Shown here one piece after another: positions 31,688-39,814 of a DNA stretch of 64,000 bases (position 1 is its first letter; each line of letters opens with the position of its first letter). The DNA comes from Curvibacter lanceolatus ATCC 14669 (lineage in GTDB: Bacteria > Pseudomonadota > Gammaproteobacteria > Burkholderiales > Burkholderiaceae_C): the NCBI RefSeq assembly GCF_000381265.1, contig NZ_KB906254.1, positions 310,001 to 374,000 on the forward strand, written 5' to 3'. A program made the position numbers and the translations under genes. The notes beneath the pieces are model-generated. The model was not told the origin of the DNA, made no database searches, and saw only the letters and a program-made list of their open reading frames with translations.

Positions 31688-32780
31688 CCCCCCCACCAGG
31701 ATTCCTGTCCCGTTTGCAATCTCGGGGCTGAAGAACACCATCCCACTGACCACGGCTGGCATCACGACCCCGGGCCAGGCCTCGTTCGATGTCGGCTTCC
31801 CAGCCCTGACCATGCAGCCCACCAGTTCGGGCGGCATTCCGCCGCAGGGCCAGGACTTCAACGGTGTGCTGTACGCGCTGAGCGCCGTCGCGCGCTGGAG
31901 CTGCGCGGGCGGTATCTATAGCTATAACGCCACTTTCGCGAACAACTCCAACGTCGGCGGCTATCCAAAATTGGCCATCCTAGCCAAGGCAGCTGGGACG
32001 GGCTACTGGGTCAATACGCTCGATGGGAACACCTCGGACCCAGATGCGTCCGGTGCCGGCTGGTCTGACCTGCTCGCATTTTTGACTGCAGGCGGATCAA
32101 GCGCCACAGGGGGAAGCACGAACACCTATTCGTCGTCGACCGTGCTGACCTACGGCACTGACGTCGGCAACCTGATCCTGGTGGCGGGCGCCGGCGGCAC
32201 CATGACGCTGCCTCTTGCGAACACCACGGCTGTCGGCAACAACGAAATCGCGTTTGCTGTGCAGGGCGGTTCGGCCATCATCACGGCCCCCGCCGGAAAC
32301 ACCATCACCATGGGCAGCCAGACGGGCCTGTCCTCGTTCACGTTGACCGGCGCCGATTGGTGCATCGTGAAAGCGATCTCGTCGACGGTCTGGGTGGTGA
32401 AACTCGGCACTCCGCTGCTCGCAAAATCCAATGCGTTTCTGGCCGGTCGGCAGGGGTTCACCAAGCAGATTTCTGTCAGCTGGTCATCGGGCTCCACGGT
32501 CAACAACGTGTTGTCGTTCACCGCCCCTTGTGACGGAAAGGTAATGGCGATTTCTTCGGTGTCGATCAACACCGGTAGCCAGAACTTGACGGCGGCGATC
32601 TCGATCAACGGCACCCAGTACGGGTATTCGTTCGTCGCCACGACCATGGTCGACATGGGGGTTGCTTCGGTAACCGCTAACACAACGGTCACGATTGTCC
32701 AGGCCGTCACAGCAGGCTCTACGCCGCCCTCCAGTTTGGCTGACATGCAGCTGGCCTACGTTTTCGTTCCTGCCCAGTGA
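31674..32780 (+). CDS. Tail fibre protein 1
   Basis: 368 residues, overlapping the DUF2612 gene by 14 bases. N-terminus IPVPFAISGLKNTIP and SGGIPPQGQDFNGVLYALSA is the standard virion-attachment domain of phage fibres; the body is Ser/Thr/Gly-rich beta structure; the C-terminal ~110 residues form a trimerising beta-sandwich. Binds the cell surface. Confidence 0.75.
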   Translation: MQLSSPPTRIPVPFAISGLKNTIPLTTAGITTPGQASFDVGFPALTMQPTSSGGIPPQGQDFNGVLYALSAVARWSCAGGIYSYNATFANNSNVGGYPKLAILAKAAGTGYWVNTLDGNTSDPDASGAGWSDLLAFLTAGGSSATGGSTNTYSSSTVLTYGTDVGNLILVAGAGGTMTLPLANTTAVGNNEIAFAVQGGSAIITAPAGNTITMGSQTGLSSFTLTGADWCIVKAISSTVWVVKLGTPLLAKSNAFLAGRQGFTKQISVSWSSGSTVNNVLSFTAPCDGKVMAISSVSINTGSQNLTAAISINGTQYGYSFVATTMVDMGVASVTANTTVTIVQAVTAGSTPPSSLADMQLAYVFVPAQ

Positions 32781-32789
32781 GGATTCACG

Positions 32790-33266
32790 ATGTTCCATTC
32801 CCTGCGTTTCAACCCATCCAGCGGCGACGTGCTCAACCAAGTGATCTCCAGCGAGCCGCCGGCCGCCATCGACGATGATCAGATCGCTGTCACAGCCGAA
32901 GAATGGGAGGCCTGGCGTGAGTACCGCGTGGAATCCGGAAAGCTTGTCAAGCTGGATTCGGCCACCGTCTCGGCTCAACGCATCAGCGCCTTTCTGGCTG
33001 ACGCCTCTGCGACCCTTGAGGCCAAAGTCGATGCCGTGGCCGCGGCCTGGGGCTACAAGGACGGCGCCACGCTGGCAAGCTGGGCCACTTCGGCCGTCAA
33101 GGCATGGGCGGCTGATGCCAAGGCGTTTGTGGCCTGGCGTGATGCCGTGTGGACGGCCTACCTTGCCGCCGCAGCCAAAATCCAGTCTGGAAAATCCGAC
33201 CTGCCGGCCAGCGCCGCCGACCTGCTGGCGACTCTGCCTGCAGCGCCTGCCAAGCCTGGAGCCTGA
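32790..33266 (+). CDS. Tail fibre assembly-type protein
   Basis: 158 residues, downstream of fibre 1. Acidic N-terminus and a long Ala-rich helical region (residues ~55-140, SAFLADASATLEAKVDAVAA) similar to fibre assembly proteins of proteobacterial phages. Likely a folding chaperone for the adjacent fibre. Confidence 0.5.
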   Translation: MFHSLRFNPSSGDVLNQVISSEPPAAIDDDQIAVTAEEWEAWREYRVESGKLVKLDSATVSAQRISAFLADASATLEAKVDAVAAAWGYKDGATLASWATSAVKAWAADAKAFVAWRDAVWTAYLAAAAKIQSGKSDLPASAADLLATLPAAPAKPGA

Positions 33267-33268
33267 CC

Positions 33269-33742
33269 ATGCCCAAGACCCTGCTGCTCGACCAGACGGC
33301 GTGGGACTTGGTGCTGGATGCCTCGGGCAACATCGCCCTGGCTGATGAGCCCTACGCCATTGCCCAGGACGTCGCGTCGGCGATCCGCACGTTCCTCGGT
33401 GAATGCTGGTACGACACGAGCCTGGGCATGCCCCACTGGCAGAGCATCCTGGGCAAGTTGCCACCGCCGGCCTACATCAAGTCCCAACTGGAGAAGGTGG
33501 CCGAAAGCGTGACCGGCGTGGTCTCGGCCACGGCCACGATCACCGGGTTCGCTGACCGCGCAATCCAGGGCCAGATCAACATCACCGACAGCCGCGGACT
33601 GACCTATACGCTGTCGATGGCCGCGGCCACCACGACCGATTCCGTCACCGCCTCCTGGGTGCTGGTCAACGGCCTGGATCAGACCGTCATCGCCTACCAA
33701 TCCGCCAGCGGCGGGTATCCCACTGTCGTCACGGGCTCTTGA
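33269..33742 (+). CDS. Baseplate wedge protein W/gp25-like
   Basis: 157 residues from ATG 33269. 'WDLVLDASGNIALADEPYAI', 'QDVASAIRTFLGECWYDTSL' and 'GMPHWQSILGKLPP' are the gp25/gp46 lysozyme-like wedge family signature. In most relatives this gene precedes baseplate J; here it follows a fibre gene, implying a local rearrangement or insertion. Confidence 0.75.
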   Translation: MPKTLLLDQTAWDLVLDASGNIALADEPYAIAQDVASAIRTFLGECWYDTSLGMPHWQSILGKLPPPAYIKSQLEKVAESVTGVVSATATITGFADRAIQGQINITDSRGLTYTLSMAAATTTDSVTASWVLVNGLDQTVIAYQSASGGYPTVVTGS

Positions 33743-33774
33743 GCCCATCCCTCTGGCCCTCGGGCCCCAATCCC

Positions 33775-35436
33775 ATGAGCACCACTCGCCTCATCGCATT
33801 CGACCCGGCGACGACCATCAACGCCAACGATGTCATTTACATCGCACAGGACAACGCCGAAAAGAAGCTGACCTTCTCGGCGATGGCCGCCGCCGTGGCT
33901 GCAGCCTTCCCGCCAGGGCAGGGCGCTTACACGACCACGACCGCCGACTTCGTTCAGCCGGTCGCGCTGTCTAACGTGACGGTCCAGGTCGTCAGCACCG
34001 CATGGATGGCGGCCCAAGAGTCCACATTTATCGCCGGCGGCGGCTACTACCGCGTTGTCTCGATCCCCGACTCGACCCATGTCGTGCTCCAAAATCTGGG
34101 CATCACCGGAAACGCAGCGCCGACCTCTACTGTCTCATCTGGGGCCAGGGTTGTCGCTGCTGGCGAAAAGGGCCCCGCCGGCGCCGGCACACCGGGAGAC
34201 GCCGCCACGATTTCCATCGGCACCATCACTACCTTGGCACCTGGTGCATCGGCCACCGTCGCCAACGTCGGAACCAGTTCTGCGGCAGTGCTGAATTTCG
34301 GCATTCCCCAAGGGGCAACGGGCGCAACGGGTGGAATCTCCGGCGGAACGCTGACCGGCGCCCTGAACGCGAATGCTCCGGCCACTCTGGCCAGCGCGGC
34401 CACGGTGGCCATCGGTGCTGCGGCTTCGAACATCGTATTCATCACCGGCACCACGGCAATCACGGCGTTCGACACCATTGCGGCCGGCGCCGAACGCGAG
34501 GTGCAGTTTTCTGGAGCGATGATCCTCACCCACAACGCCACCAGCCTGATCCTGCCCGGCGCCTCCAGCATCACCACCGAGGCCGGCGACGTGGCGGTAT
34601 TTCGCAGTCTGGGCGGCGGCAACTGGAAATGCGTCAGCTACACCCGAGCCAGCGGGCAGGCTCTTGTCGCCTCTTCAGCTTCATCTGGCAATCGGAATTT
34701 TGTGATCAATGGGCTGATGGAGGTGGCCCAGCGCGGCACCTCGTTTGCTCTGACGAATACGCCGACATACACGCTTGATCGGTGGTCCGCTTTCGTCGCT
34801 GCGGGTTCAGCGGATGCGAGTTTGAGTCGCGTCACTGCAGGTTTGACCGGATATGCCTATGCGGCCAAGCTGCAGCGCACCTCTGGCAGTAACAACACAA
34901 ACTCAATTGCCGCAGTTCAGGCGCTGGAGTCAATTGACTCTATCTCTCTCGCTGGAAAGACTGTCACCATTTCTGGCCGCTTCAAGGTAGGCGCCAATTA
35001 CAGCGGTGTGAATGCATACCTCTCACTGATCACCGGTACTGGAACAGATCAGGCCGCCAATGGCATTTATTCGGGGTCATGGACCGGATGGGCCCAATCT
35101 GCTCTGACGCTAGTGGGATTGACGACAACTTGGCGGCAATTCAGCCAAGTGGTTTCAATTCCTGCGGGGACAACGCAGATAGGCCTCGGTGCGTGGTTTA
35201 TTCCATCCGGCACTGCCGGTGCAGACGATTCTTTTTATGTTACCGACATCCGAATTGACGTAGGCACCAATCCTGGCACTTCAGACGCCCCCAGCATCGC
35301 CACGGAGATCGCAATCTGCCGGCGGTACACGCAGGTTTATGCGACCGCGCAGAACACAGCTGACTTGGCTTATCAGATGCGCACCACGCCGACCCAATCG
35401 GGCTCAGGCCCATACCTCTACTCTGCGGAGTTGTGA
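33775..35436 (+). CDS. Tail fibre protein 2 with receptor-binding C-terminus
   Basis: 553 residues from ATG 33775. N-terminal beta region, a short collagen-like stretch (GEKGPAGAGTPGDA, ~residues 140-155, and GIPQGATGATGG), then from ~310 NFVINGLMEVAQRGTSFALT, YTLDRWSAF and a carbohydrate-binding jelly roll, a domain common at fibre tips. The last 200 residues are lower in GC than the rest, as often seen for exchangeable receptor-binding domains. Confidence 0.75.
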   Translation: MSTTRLIAFDPATTINANDVIYIAQDNAEKKLTFSAMAAAVAAAFPPGQGAYTTTTADFVQPVALSNVTVQVVSTAWMAAQESTFIAGGGYYRVVSIPDSTHVVLQNLGITGNAAPTSTVSSGARVVAAGEKGPAGAGTPGDAATISIGTITTLAPGASATVANVGTSSAAVLNFGIPQGATGATGGISGGTLTGALNANAPATLASAATVAIGAAASNIVFITGTTAITAFDTIAAGAEREVQFSGAMILTHNATSLILPGASSITTEAGDVAVFRSLGGGNWKCVSYTRASGQALVASSASSGNRNFVINGLMEVAQRGTSFALTNTPTYTLDRWSAFVAAGSADASLSRVTAGLTGYAYAAKLQRTSGSNNTNSIAAVQALESIDSISLAGKTVTISGRFKVGANYSGVNAYLSLITGTGTDQAANGIYSGSWTGWAQSALTLVGLTTTWRQFSQVVSIPAGTTQIGLGAWFIPSGTAGADDSFYVTDIRIDVGTNPGTSDAPSIATEIAICRRYTQVYATAQNTADLAYQMRTTPTQSGSGPYLYSAEL

Positions 35437-35439
35437 TCA

Positions 35440-35928
35440 ATGACCAGCTATCAACTGCTTCTCAGCGGATGTGTTCAGCGCGGTGATGGCGCCATCATTC
35501 CCAGCGATGAGGCCAACACCGACTACCAGGCGTTTCTGGCTTGGATGGCCGATGGCAACAGGCCCGCACCGGTACCAGTGCCGACTCTTGCAGAGGCGCG
35601 AGCCCTGCAGGTGCAAGCCATCAATGACGCCTGCCAGGCCGCCCTGGCAACCATCACCGCGCCGTACCCGCCAAGCGAGGCCCTGACGTGGGACCAGCAA
35701 CTGGCAGAGGCTCAGGCCTACGCCGCAAGCAGTTCGGCCAGCACGCCGATGCTGTCGGCGATCTGCGTGGCGAGTGGCAAAGCTCTGGCCGAGCTGGCGG
35801 CCCGCGTCCTGGCCCTGAACGCCCAGTTCAAGGCCGCCGTGGGCGCGGCGATCGGAAAGCGCCAGGCCCTGACGGCTCAGATCAAAGCTGCCACGACTGT
35901 TGAAGAGGTTCAGGCCATCGCCTGGTAA
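35440..35928 (+). CDS. Tail fibre assembly protein (DUF4376-like)
   Basis: 162 residues, three bases after fibre 2. SYQLLLSGCVQRGDGAIIPS, DYQAFLAWMADGN and a C-terminal helical bundle (FKAAVGAAIGKRQALTAQIK) are typical for fibre assembly proteins with an XkdW/DUF4376-like C-terminus. Cognate chaperone of fibre 2. Confidence 0.65.
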   Translation: MTSYQLLLSGCVQRGDGAIIPSDEANTDYQAFLAWMADGNRPAPVPVPTLAEARALQVQAINDACQAALATITAPYPPSEALTWDQQLAEAQAYAASSSASTPMLSAICVASGKALAELAARVLALNAQFKAAVGAAIGKRQALTAQIKAATTVEEVQAIAW

Positions 35929-35953
35929 CCCCCACCCCCCCCAGCAAACCAGG

Positions 35954-35975
35954 GCCGCCCGCGAGGCGGCTTTTT
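35954..35975 (+). terminator. Terminator abutting the lipoprotein start codon
   Basis: GCCGCC-CGCGA-GGCGGC followed by TTTTT; the ATG of the lipoprotein is two bases after the U-tract. The only purine-rich ribosome site (GAGG, 35963-35966) lies inside the hairpin. Confidence 0.75.
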
Positions 35976-35976
35976 C

Positions 35977-36645
35977 ATGTCCAAATTCATGCGCTTGATT
36001 GCCGCAGGCTTGGCCCTGCTCGTCATTTTTGCCCTGCCTGCGTGCGGCGGCGGCGATTCCGCTCCGCGGCCCATCCCCATTCCTGACGCGACTGTCCTGC
36101 CCGCCAATGCCAAAACGGTCTTGGCGGAACTGCCGGATGGGTTTCACCAGAACACCCTGGTGACGCTGACCCTCACCAGCAACGGCTATTTCGCGGCCAA
36201 CCCCACCGGGCACTGTGCCCTGGTGGCCCGAGCCGATCTCTCGGCAACGCAGACCGTCATCACGGGGCAGGGCCTCGCGATCGGCAACGTCTCCGAGACG
36301 TTCAACGGCAACCCGGTCACGCCGGCCGCTCAGATTGAGGTCTGGGGCTACACGCCTTCGGCCTATGGCCACCTGCTGGCTCCCAGTGCTGCGGCTCCGG
36401 TGTTGCGCGATGGTGTGCCCTATACGTTCCGATTCTGGAGTCACATCGACCAGCCCGGCGCCGTGCCGACCGTGCGCATGACCATCGTCCAGGCTGGATC
36501 AGTGATCTACGACACCGGCCCGGTGATCGACTCATCGCACGGGTTTGACGTGACCAAAAACGGCCTCTGGTTCGCGCATGTGTTCGACAACGCCGCCTCG
36601 GGCTGGTCGATCTCGCTGACCGACATTTCTGTTTCGTTTGACTGA
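35977..36645 (+). CDS. Phage lipoprotein paralogous to the baseplate-module protein
   Basis: 222 residues. Signal peptide MSKFMRLIAAGLALLVIFAL with lipobox LPAC (Cys23), so the mature protein is lipid-anchored in the periplasm or outer membrane; Gly after Cys gives no inner-membrane retention Asp. The mature part (residues ~45-222) is homologous to the protein at 29208. It lies after the fibre genes and before the holins. Being an envelope copy of a virion-module protein, it may act in superinfection exclusion or receptor blocking. Second in-frame Met at residue 5 is an alternative start. Confidence 0.72.
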   Translation: MSKFMRLIAAGLALLVIFALPACGGGDSAPRPIPIPDATVLPANAKTVLAELPDGFHQNTLVTLTLTSNGYFAANPTGHCALVARADLSATQTVITGQGLAIGNVSETFNGNPVTPAAQIEVWGYTPSAYGHLLAPSAAAPVLRDGVPYTFRFWSHIDQPGAVPTVRMTIVQAGSVIYDTGPVIDSSHGFDVTKNGLWFAHVFDNAASGWSISLTDISVSFD

Positions 36646-36652
36646 GGACGCG

Positions 36653-37033
36653 ATGCCTGAACCAACATCCACATCAAGCCTGAGCCTAGCGGCCCTGGCG
36701 ATTGCCCTGCTCGGCCCAGCCGCCGGGCCTTATGCCGTGATCGTGTTTGCTGCCATGGCCGGCGCGTTCTGGCCGTTGAGCTCGACCACGACACTCACCC
36801 GCGTGGCCGGCGCGTGGCTGCTGCTGCGCTGCACCCTGACGGCCGTGATGCTCACCGGTGGTGCGGCCCTGGTGCTGCAACGCGCATACGCCATCCCGGC
36901 GCTGGAGTCCCTGGCCCCTCTGGCCTTTGCCATCGGAGCCCTGGGCAACGGCTGGCGGCCCGTGTTCGGCGCGTTGGCTGGGGCCCTGAGTGGCCTGGCC
37001 AAGTCGCTGGGCACCAAAGGGGAGGGCCAGTGA
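36653..37033 (+). CDS. Holin-like membrane protein 1
   Basis: 126 residues from ATG 36653. Three to four hydrophobic segments (LSLAALAIALLGPAAGPYAV, YAVIVFAAMAGAFWPL, LTAVMLTGGAALVL, LESLAPLAFAIGALG) and a short basic tail. Position before the endolysin and next to a second small membrane protein supports a holin. One-base overlap with the next start (TGATG). Confidence 0.6.
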   Translation: MPEPTSTSSLSLAALAIALLGPAAGPYAVIVFAAMAGAFWPLSSTTTLTRVAGAWLLLRCTLTAVMLTGGAALVLQRAYAIPALESLAPLAFAIGALGNGWRPVFGALAGALSGLAKSLGTKGEGQ

Positions 37034-37317
37034 TGCACCTCCTACTCATCGCCAATGAACTGGCCTTCGGGGCCTTGTTCTACACCGTCTTCTGCCGCTG
37101 CATCCGGTGTGACCACACCACCCTGGCCTCAATCCGGCTGGCGTTTCAGATCTTGGGTGCCGTGGGCGCCATGGGCTTCGTGGCTCCACTGATGTGGCCG
37201 CACCTGGTCAATTGGCTGGGTGTTGCGCTGGCCCTGGCCATCGTGCTGGTGCAGACCGTCACGGCTCGCTACTGGGTTTCAGGGCCGCCCCGGCAGTTCA
37301 CGCACTCGCAGCACTGA
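37033..37317 (+). CDS. Holin/antiholin-like membrane protein 2
   Basis: 94 residues. Three hydrophobic segments (LLLIANELAFGALFYTVF; LAFQILGAVGAMGFVAPLMW; WLGVALALAIVLVQTVTA). Coupled to the first holin-like gene. This two-gene arrangement resembles class II/III holin pairs in Burkholderiales phages. Confidence 0.6.
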   Translation: MHLLLIANELAFGALFYTVFCRCIRCDHTTLASIRLAFQILGAVGAMGFVAPLMWPHLVNWLGVALALAIVLVQTVTARYWVSGPPRQFTHSQH

Positions 37318-37336
37318 CCCAAAAAACCTCTCACCT

Positions 37337-37358
37337 AACCGCCTTCGGGCGGTTTTTT
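37337..37358 (+). terminator. Terminator between holin and HNH genes
   Basis: AACCGCC-TTCG-GGCGGTT followed by TTTT, then TTTCTGGAG leading into the next start codon. Confidence 0.8.
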
Positions 37359-37374
37359 CGTTTCTGGAGGCCCC

Positions 37375-37734
37375 ATGGCCATCATCAAACACCTGGTTGA
37401 CGCCGCCCAGGGCAAGCATCCGCTGTCGGCCGCGCGATCAAGCCACTGGCCGACCGTACGCAAGCAGCACCTTGCCATGAACCCTGTGTGCGCTGTCTGC
37501 GGTGGCACCGAGAAGCTGGATGTGCACCACATCCGGCCTTTCCACCTGCATCCGGATCTTGAGCTCAACCCGGACAACCTGATCACCCTCTGCGAGGCGC
37601 TGAAGGGCGGCGCGAATTGCCATCTGCTGTTCGGGCATCTGGGCAACTTCAAGAGCTTCAACACTCAGGTGCGTGAGGACGCCAAAGCCTGGGCCGACAA
37701 GCTGAAGACTCGGCCGCTGGTGGAGGTCGCATGA
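37375..37734 (+). CDS. HNH nuclease family protein
   Basis: 119 residues. CAVCGG, then LDVHHIRPFHLHPDLELN, PDNLITLCE and a final H (GGANCHLLFGH) form a complete HNH motif with a structural zinc. In many phages such a gene works with terminase at packaging; here it lies in the lysis region, ATGA-coupled to the endolysin, so its role is uncertain. Confidence 0.8.
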   Translation: MAIIKHLVDAAQGKHPLSAARSSHWPTVRKQHLAMNPVCAVCGGTEKLDVHHIRPFHLHPDLELNPDNLITLCEALKGGANCHLLFGHLGNFKSFNTQVREDAKAWADKLKTRPLVEVA

Positions 37735-38225
37735 GCTCCGACGTCTACCCCAACAGAACCGCCTTCTTGGCCATGATCGGCTGGAGTGAGGGCACCAGGT
37801 CCAGCCCGGCCACGAAGCGGGACGGTTATGACGTAATCGTGACGGGCGCCGATGGCAAGCCTGAGGTGTTCACCGATTTCAGTGCGCATCCCTTCGCAGG
37901 AGGGCGGGCGCCCAAGGTGATTCGCCCGGGCCTTGCCTCCACCGCCTCTGGCCGTTATCAGCTGCTGCTGAGGTACTGGCTGGCCTATGCCAAGAGCCTG
38001 GGCCTGAAAGACTTCAGCCCCGCAAGCCAGGACGCGGTGGCGCTGCAGCAGATCCGTGAGCGCGGGGCCTTGCCGCTGATCGACGCCGGCAACATCACCC
38101 TGGCCATCCAGCGCTGCTCGAACATCTGGGCCAGCTTCCCTGGGGCCGGCTACGCCCAGCCGGAGCACAAGATGGATCGGCTCATCGCTGCCTTTGTTGC
38201 CGCGGGCGGGAAGGTCGCTCCATGA
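37731..38225 (+). CDS. Endolysin, GH104 lytic transglycosylase (lambda R-like)
   Basis: 164 residues. FLAMIGWSEGT gives the catalytic Glu20, then DGYDVIVTGADGKPEVFTDF, HPFAGG, STASGRYQLLLRYW and DFSPASQDAVALQQI, closely following lambda R. It cleaves the MurNAc-GlcNAc bond forming 1,6-anhydroMurNAc. No signal peptide, so it needs a holin. ATGA overlaps on both sides. Confidence 0.88.
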   Translation: MSSDVYPNRTAFLAMIGWSEGTRSSPATKRDGYDVIVTGADGKPEVFTDFSAHPFAGGRAPKVIRPGLASTASGRYQLLLRYWLAYAKSLGLKDFSPASQDAVALQQIRERGALPLIDAGNITLAIQRCSNIWASFPGAGYAQPEHKMDRLIAAFVAAGGKVAP

Positions 38226-38617
38226 GCCAGATTTCCCCTCAACTCCGAAGCCTTGAAGGCGACCGGCTCGCTTTCTGGTGCCCTGGCTGCAAGGAATCAC
38301 ACCAGATCGCTATCGGTGAGGGCTCGGGTCCTCGCTGGGGATACAACGGCAACTCCGAGCGCCCAACGTTCACGCCGTCAGTGCTGGTCTGGTGGGACGA
38401 GCCAAAGAACATCGGCGACATCGATGCCTTGAACCAGGACATCGCAGAAGCCCGGGCTCGAAGAGAGGCCGGCGCCACCGGCGAAGAGGCCAAGGTGCCC
38501 TATGTGTCGAAGCGCTGCCACTCCTTCGTCACTGACGGCCGCATCCAGTTCCTGAGCGACTGCACCCATGAGCTCGCCGGGCAGACGGTCGACCTGCCGC
38601 CCTGGCCATCGCAGTGA
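38222..38617 (+). CDS. DUF6527 family phage protein
   Basis: 131 residues. FWCPGCKESHQIAIG, WGYNGNSERPTFTPSVLV and CHSFVTDGRIQFLSDCTHEL then AGQTVDLP are the conserved blocks of DUF6527 ('ammonia monooxygenase'-labelled phage proteins), with four Cys/His positions that could bind zinc. Usually found between lysis genes. Function unknown. Confidence 0.78.
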   Translation: MSQISPQLRSLEGDRLAFWCPGCKESHQIAIGEGSGPRWGYNGNSERPTFTPSVLVWWDEPKNIGDIDALNQDIAEARARREAGATGEEAKVPYVSKRCHSFVTDGRIQFLSDCTHELAGQTVDLPPWPSQ

Positions 38618-38763
38618 TCCTCGCCGCCCTGGTGCTGCTGCTGGGGCTCCACACCGGCCCCGAACCCTGCCACTGGGCTGCACGCCCACACCTCGCCGCC
38701 CAGATCGACAACTGGCGCGGCGCCATCGACGGATTCGACGTTTCCCTGACCTGCCCCTTCTGA
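38614..38763 (+). CDS. Small membrane protein in lysis cassette
   Basis: 49 residues with GTG start at 38614 overlapping the DUF6527 stop (GTGA). One N-terminal hydrophobic helix (VILAALVLLLGLHTG) and a Cys/Trp-containing tail ending in TCPF. The stop codon lies within the following terminator hairpin. Could be a spanin-like or regulatory small protein; no lipobox. Confidence 0.45.
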   Translation: MILAALVLLLGLHTGPEPCHWAARPHLAAQIDNWRGAIDGFDVSLTCPF

Positions 38764-38774
38764 GGGGCTTTTTT
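38753..38774 (+). terminator. Terminator inside lysis cassette
   Basis: GCCCCT-TCTG-AGGGGC followed by six T; then CATTCTGGAG and the next start. Confidence 0.8.
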
Positions 38775-38790
38775 CATTCTGGAGATCCCC

Positions 38791-39144
38791 ATGAAGCGCT
38801 TCCTGCTTTCCATCGTACTGGCCGCCGCCAGCGCCGTTGTCCTGGCCACCCTGCCGGCGTGCACCACCGCCCCCACTGCCAACCAGGTGCAGGCCATCCA
38901 GAACGCCTGCGCGGTTGATGCCGGCATCCGCCCGACCGTGACCGTGCTGCTGGCCGTGCCCGGCCTGGCCAAGCCCGAGCAGATCGCTGCCGTGGCTGCC
39001 GCGCGCGCCGTGATCGACCCGATCTGCGCCAACCCGAGCGGCACGCCCCAGGCCAACGCTGCCGCCGCACTGGCCGGGGCCACGGGCCAGATTCTGTCCA
39101 TCGTGACCGACCTGCAAGCCAAGCGGGCAGCCGAGGCGAAATGA
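38791..39144 (+). CDS. Small phage lipoprotein
   Basis: 117 residues. Signal peptide MKRFLLSIVLAAASAVVLAT with lipobox LPAC (Cys24); mature part is Ala-rich and helical with only two other cysteines. Position among lysis genes fits an outer-membrane spanin subunit, but it lacks the short proline-rich form of Rz1, and no i-spanin with a long coiled coil is seen beside it. ATGA overlap with the lipase gene. Confidence 0.65.
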   Translation: MKRFLLSIVLAAASAVVLATLPACTTAPTANQVQAIQNACAVDAGIRPTVTVLLAVPGLAKPEQIAAVAAARAVIDPICANPSGTPQANAAAALAGATGQILSIVTDLQAKRAAEAK

Positions 39145-39773
39145 TCACCACGCTGCAGGCCGTCCAGATGGCGGCCGAGGTGTACGACGCGCCGCCCAGC
39201 GCCTGGAATTACTTCTGGGACGCTGACGGCGTGGTGCTTGCCCACCGGGTTGTTGGCGTGGATCACGTCCTGGCCTTCCGGGGCTCTGTGACGGCTCTGG
39301 ACTGGGCCCGGGATGCTGCGGCAGTTCCTGTTGTCGACCTCGAGGTCGGCATGGTTCATGGGGGATTTTTGGCGGGTCTCGACGGCGCGCTGGCAAAAGC
39401 CCTGGCCGTGATCCCGAATGGTGCGCCTATCTCGCTGACAGGGCACAGCCTGGGCGGGGCGCGGGCGCGGATTGCCGCGGCGAAGCTGCTGCTGCGCGGC
39501 TGCTGGGTGACGAGTGTGCGGACGTTCGGCAGCCCGAAGCCCGGGTTTGGCCGTCTGGCCAGCATCTTTGCCGGCCGGCCCTGCGTGCACCAGTCCTGGC
39601 GGCACGGCGATGATCCGGTGCCCACGCTGCCCCTGGGCACGTTCTGGCGGCATACCGAGCAGTGGCAGGCCATGCCAGACCTGGGCCCGCAGCACCCGGC
39701 CGGCGAGGTCGTGGACAACCTGCTGGATCACCGGGTTGCCAACTACGTCAAGGGCATCGCCGCGCTGGCGTGA
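39141..39773 (+). CDS. Class 3 lipase
   Basis: 210 residues. Alpha/beta hydrolase with AFRGS (residues 45-49, oxyanion strand), nucleophile elbow SLTGHSLGGARARIAAAK (Ser103), GSPKPGF, WRHGDDPVPTLP (Asp ~158) and LLDHRVANY (His ~200): a full Ser-Asp-His triad of lipase family 3. No signal peptide. It is the last rightward gene, coupled to a lipoprotein. It could hydrolyse host phospholipid at lysis; substrate not predictable. Confidence 0.8.
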   Translation: MITTLQAVQMAAEVYDAPPSAWNYFWDADGVVLAHRVVGVDHVLAFRGSVTALDWARDAAAVPVVDLEVGMVHGGFLAGLDGALAKALAVIPNGAPISLTGHSLGGARARIAAAKLLLRGCWVTSVRTFGSPKPGFGRLASIFAGRPCVHQSWRHGDDPVPTLPLGTFWRHTEQWQAMPDLGPQHPAGEVVDNLLDHRVANYVKGIAALA

Positions 39774-39814
39774 CCCTCAACTGTGTCTCCAAGGTCGGCT
39801 TGTTGCCGATCCTT

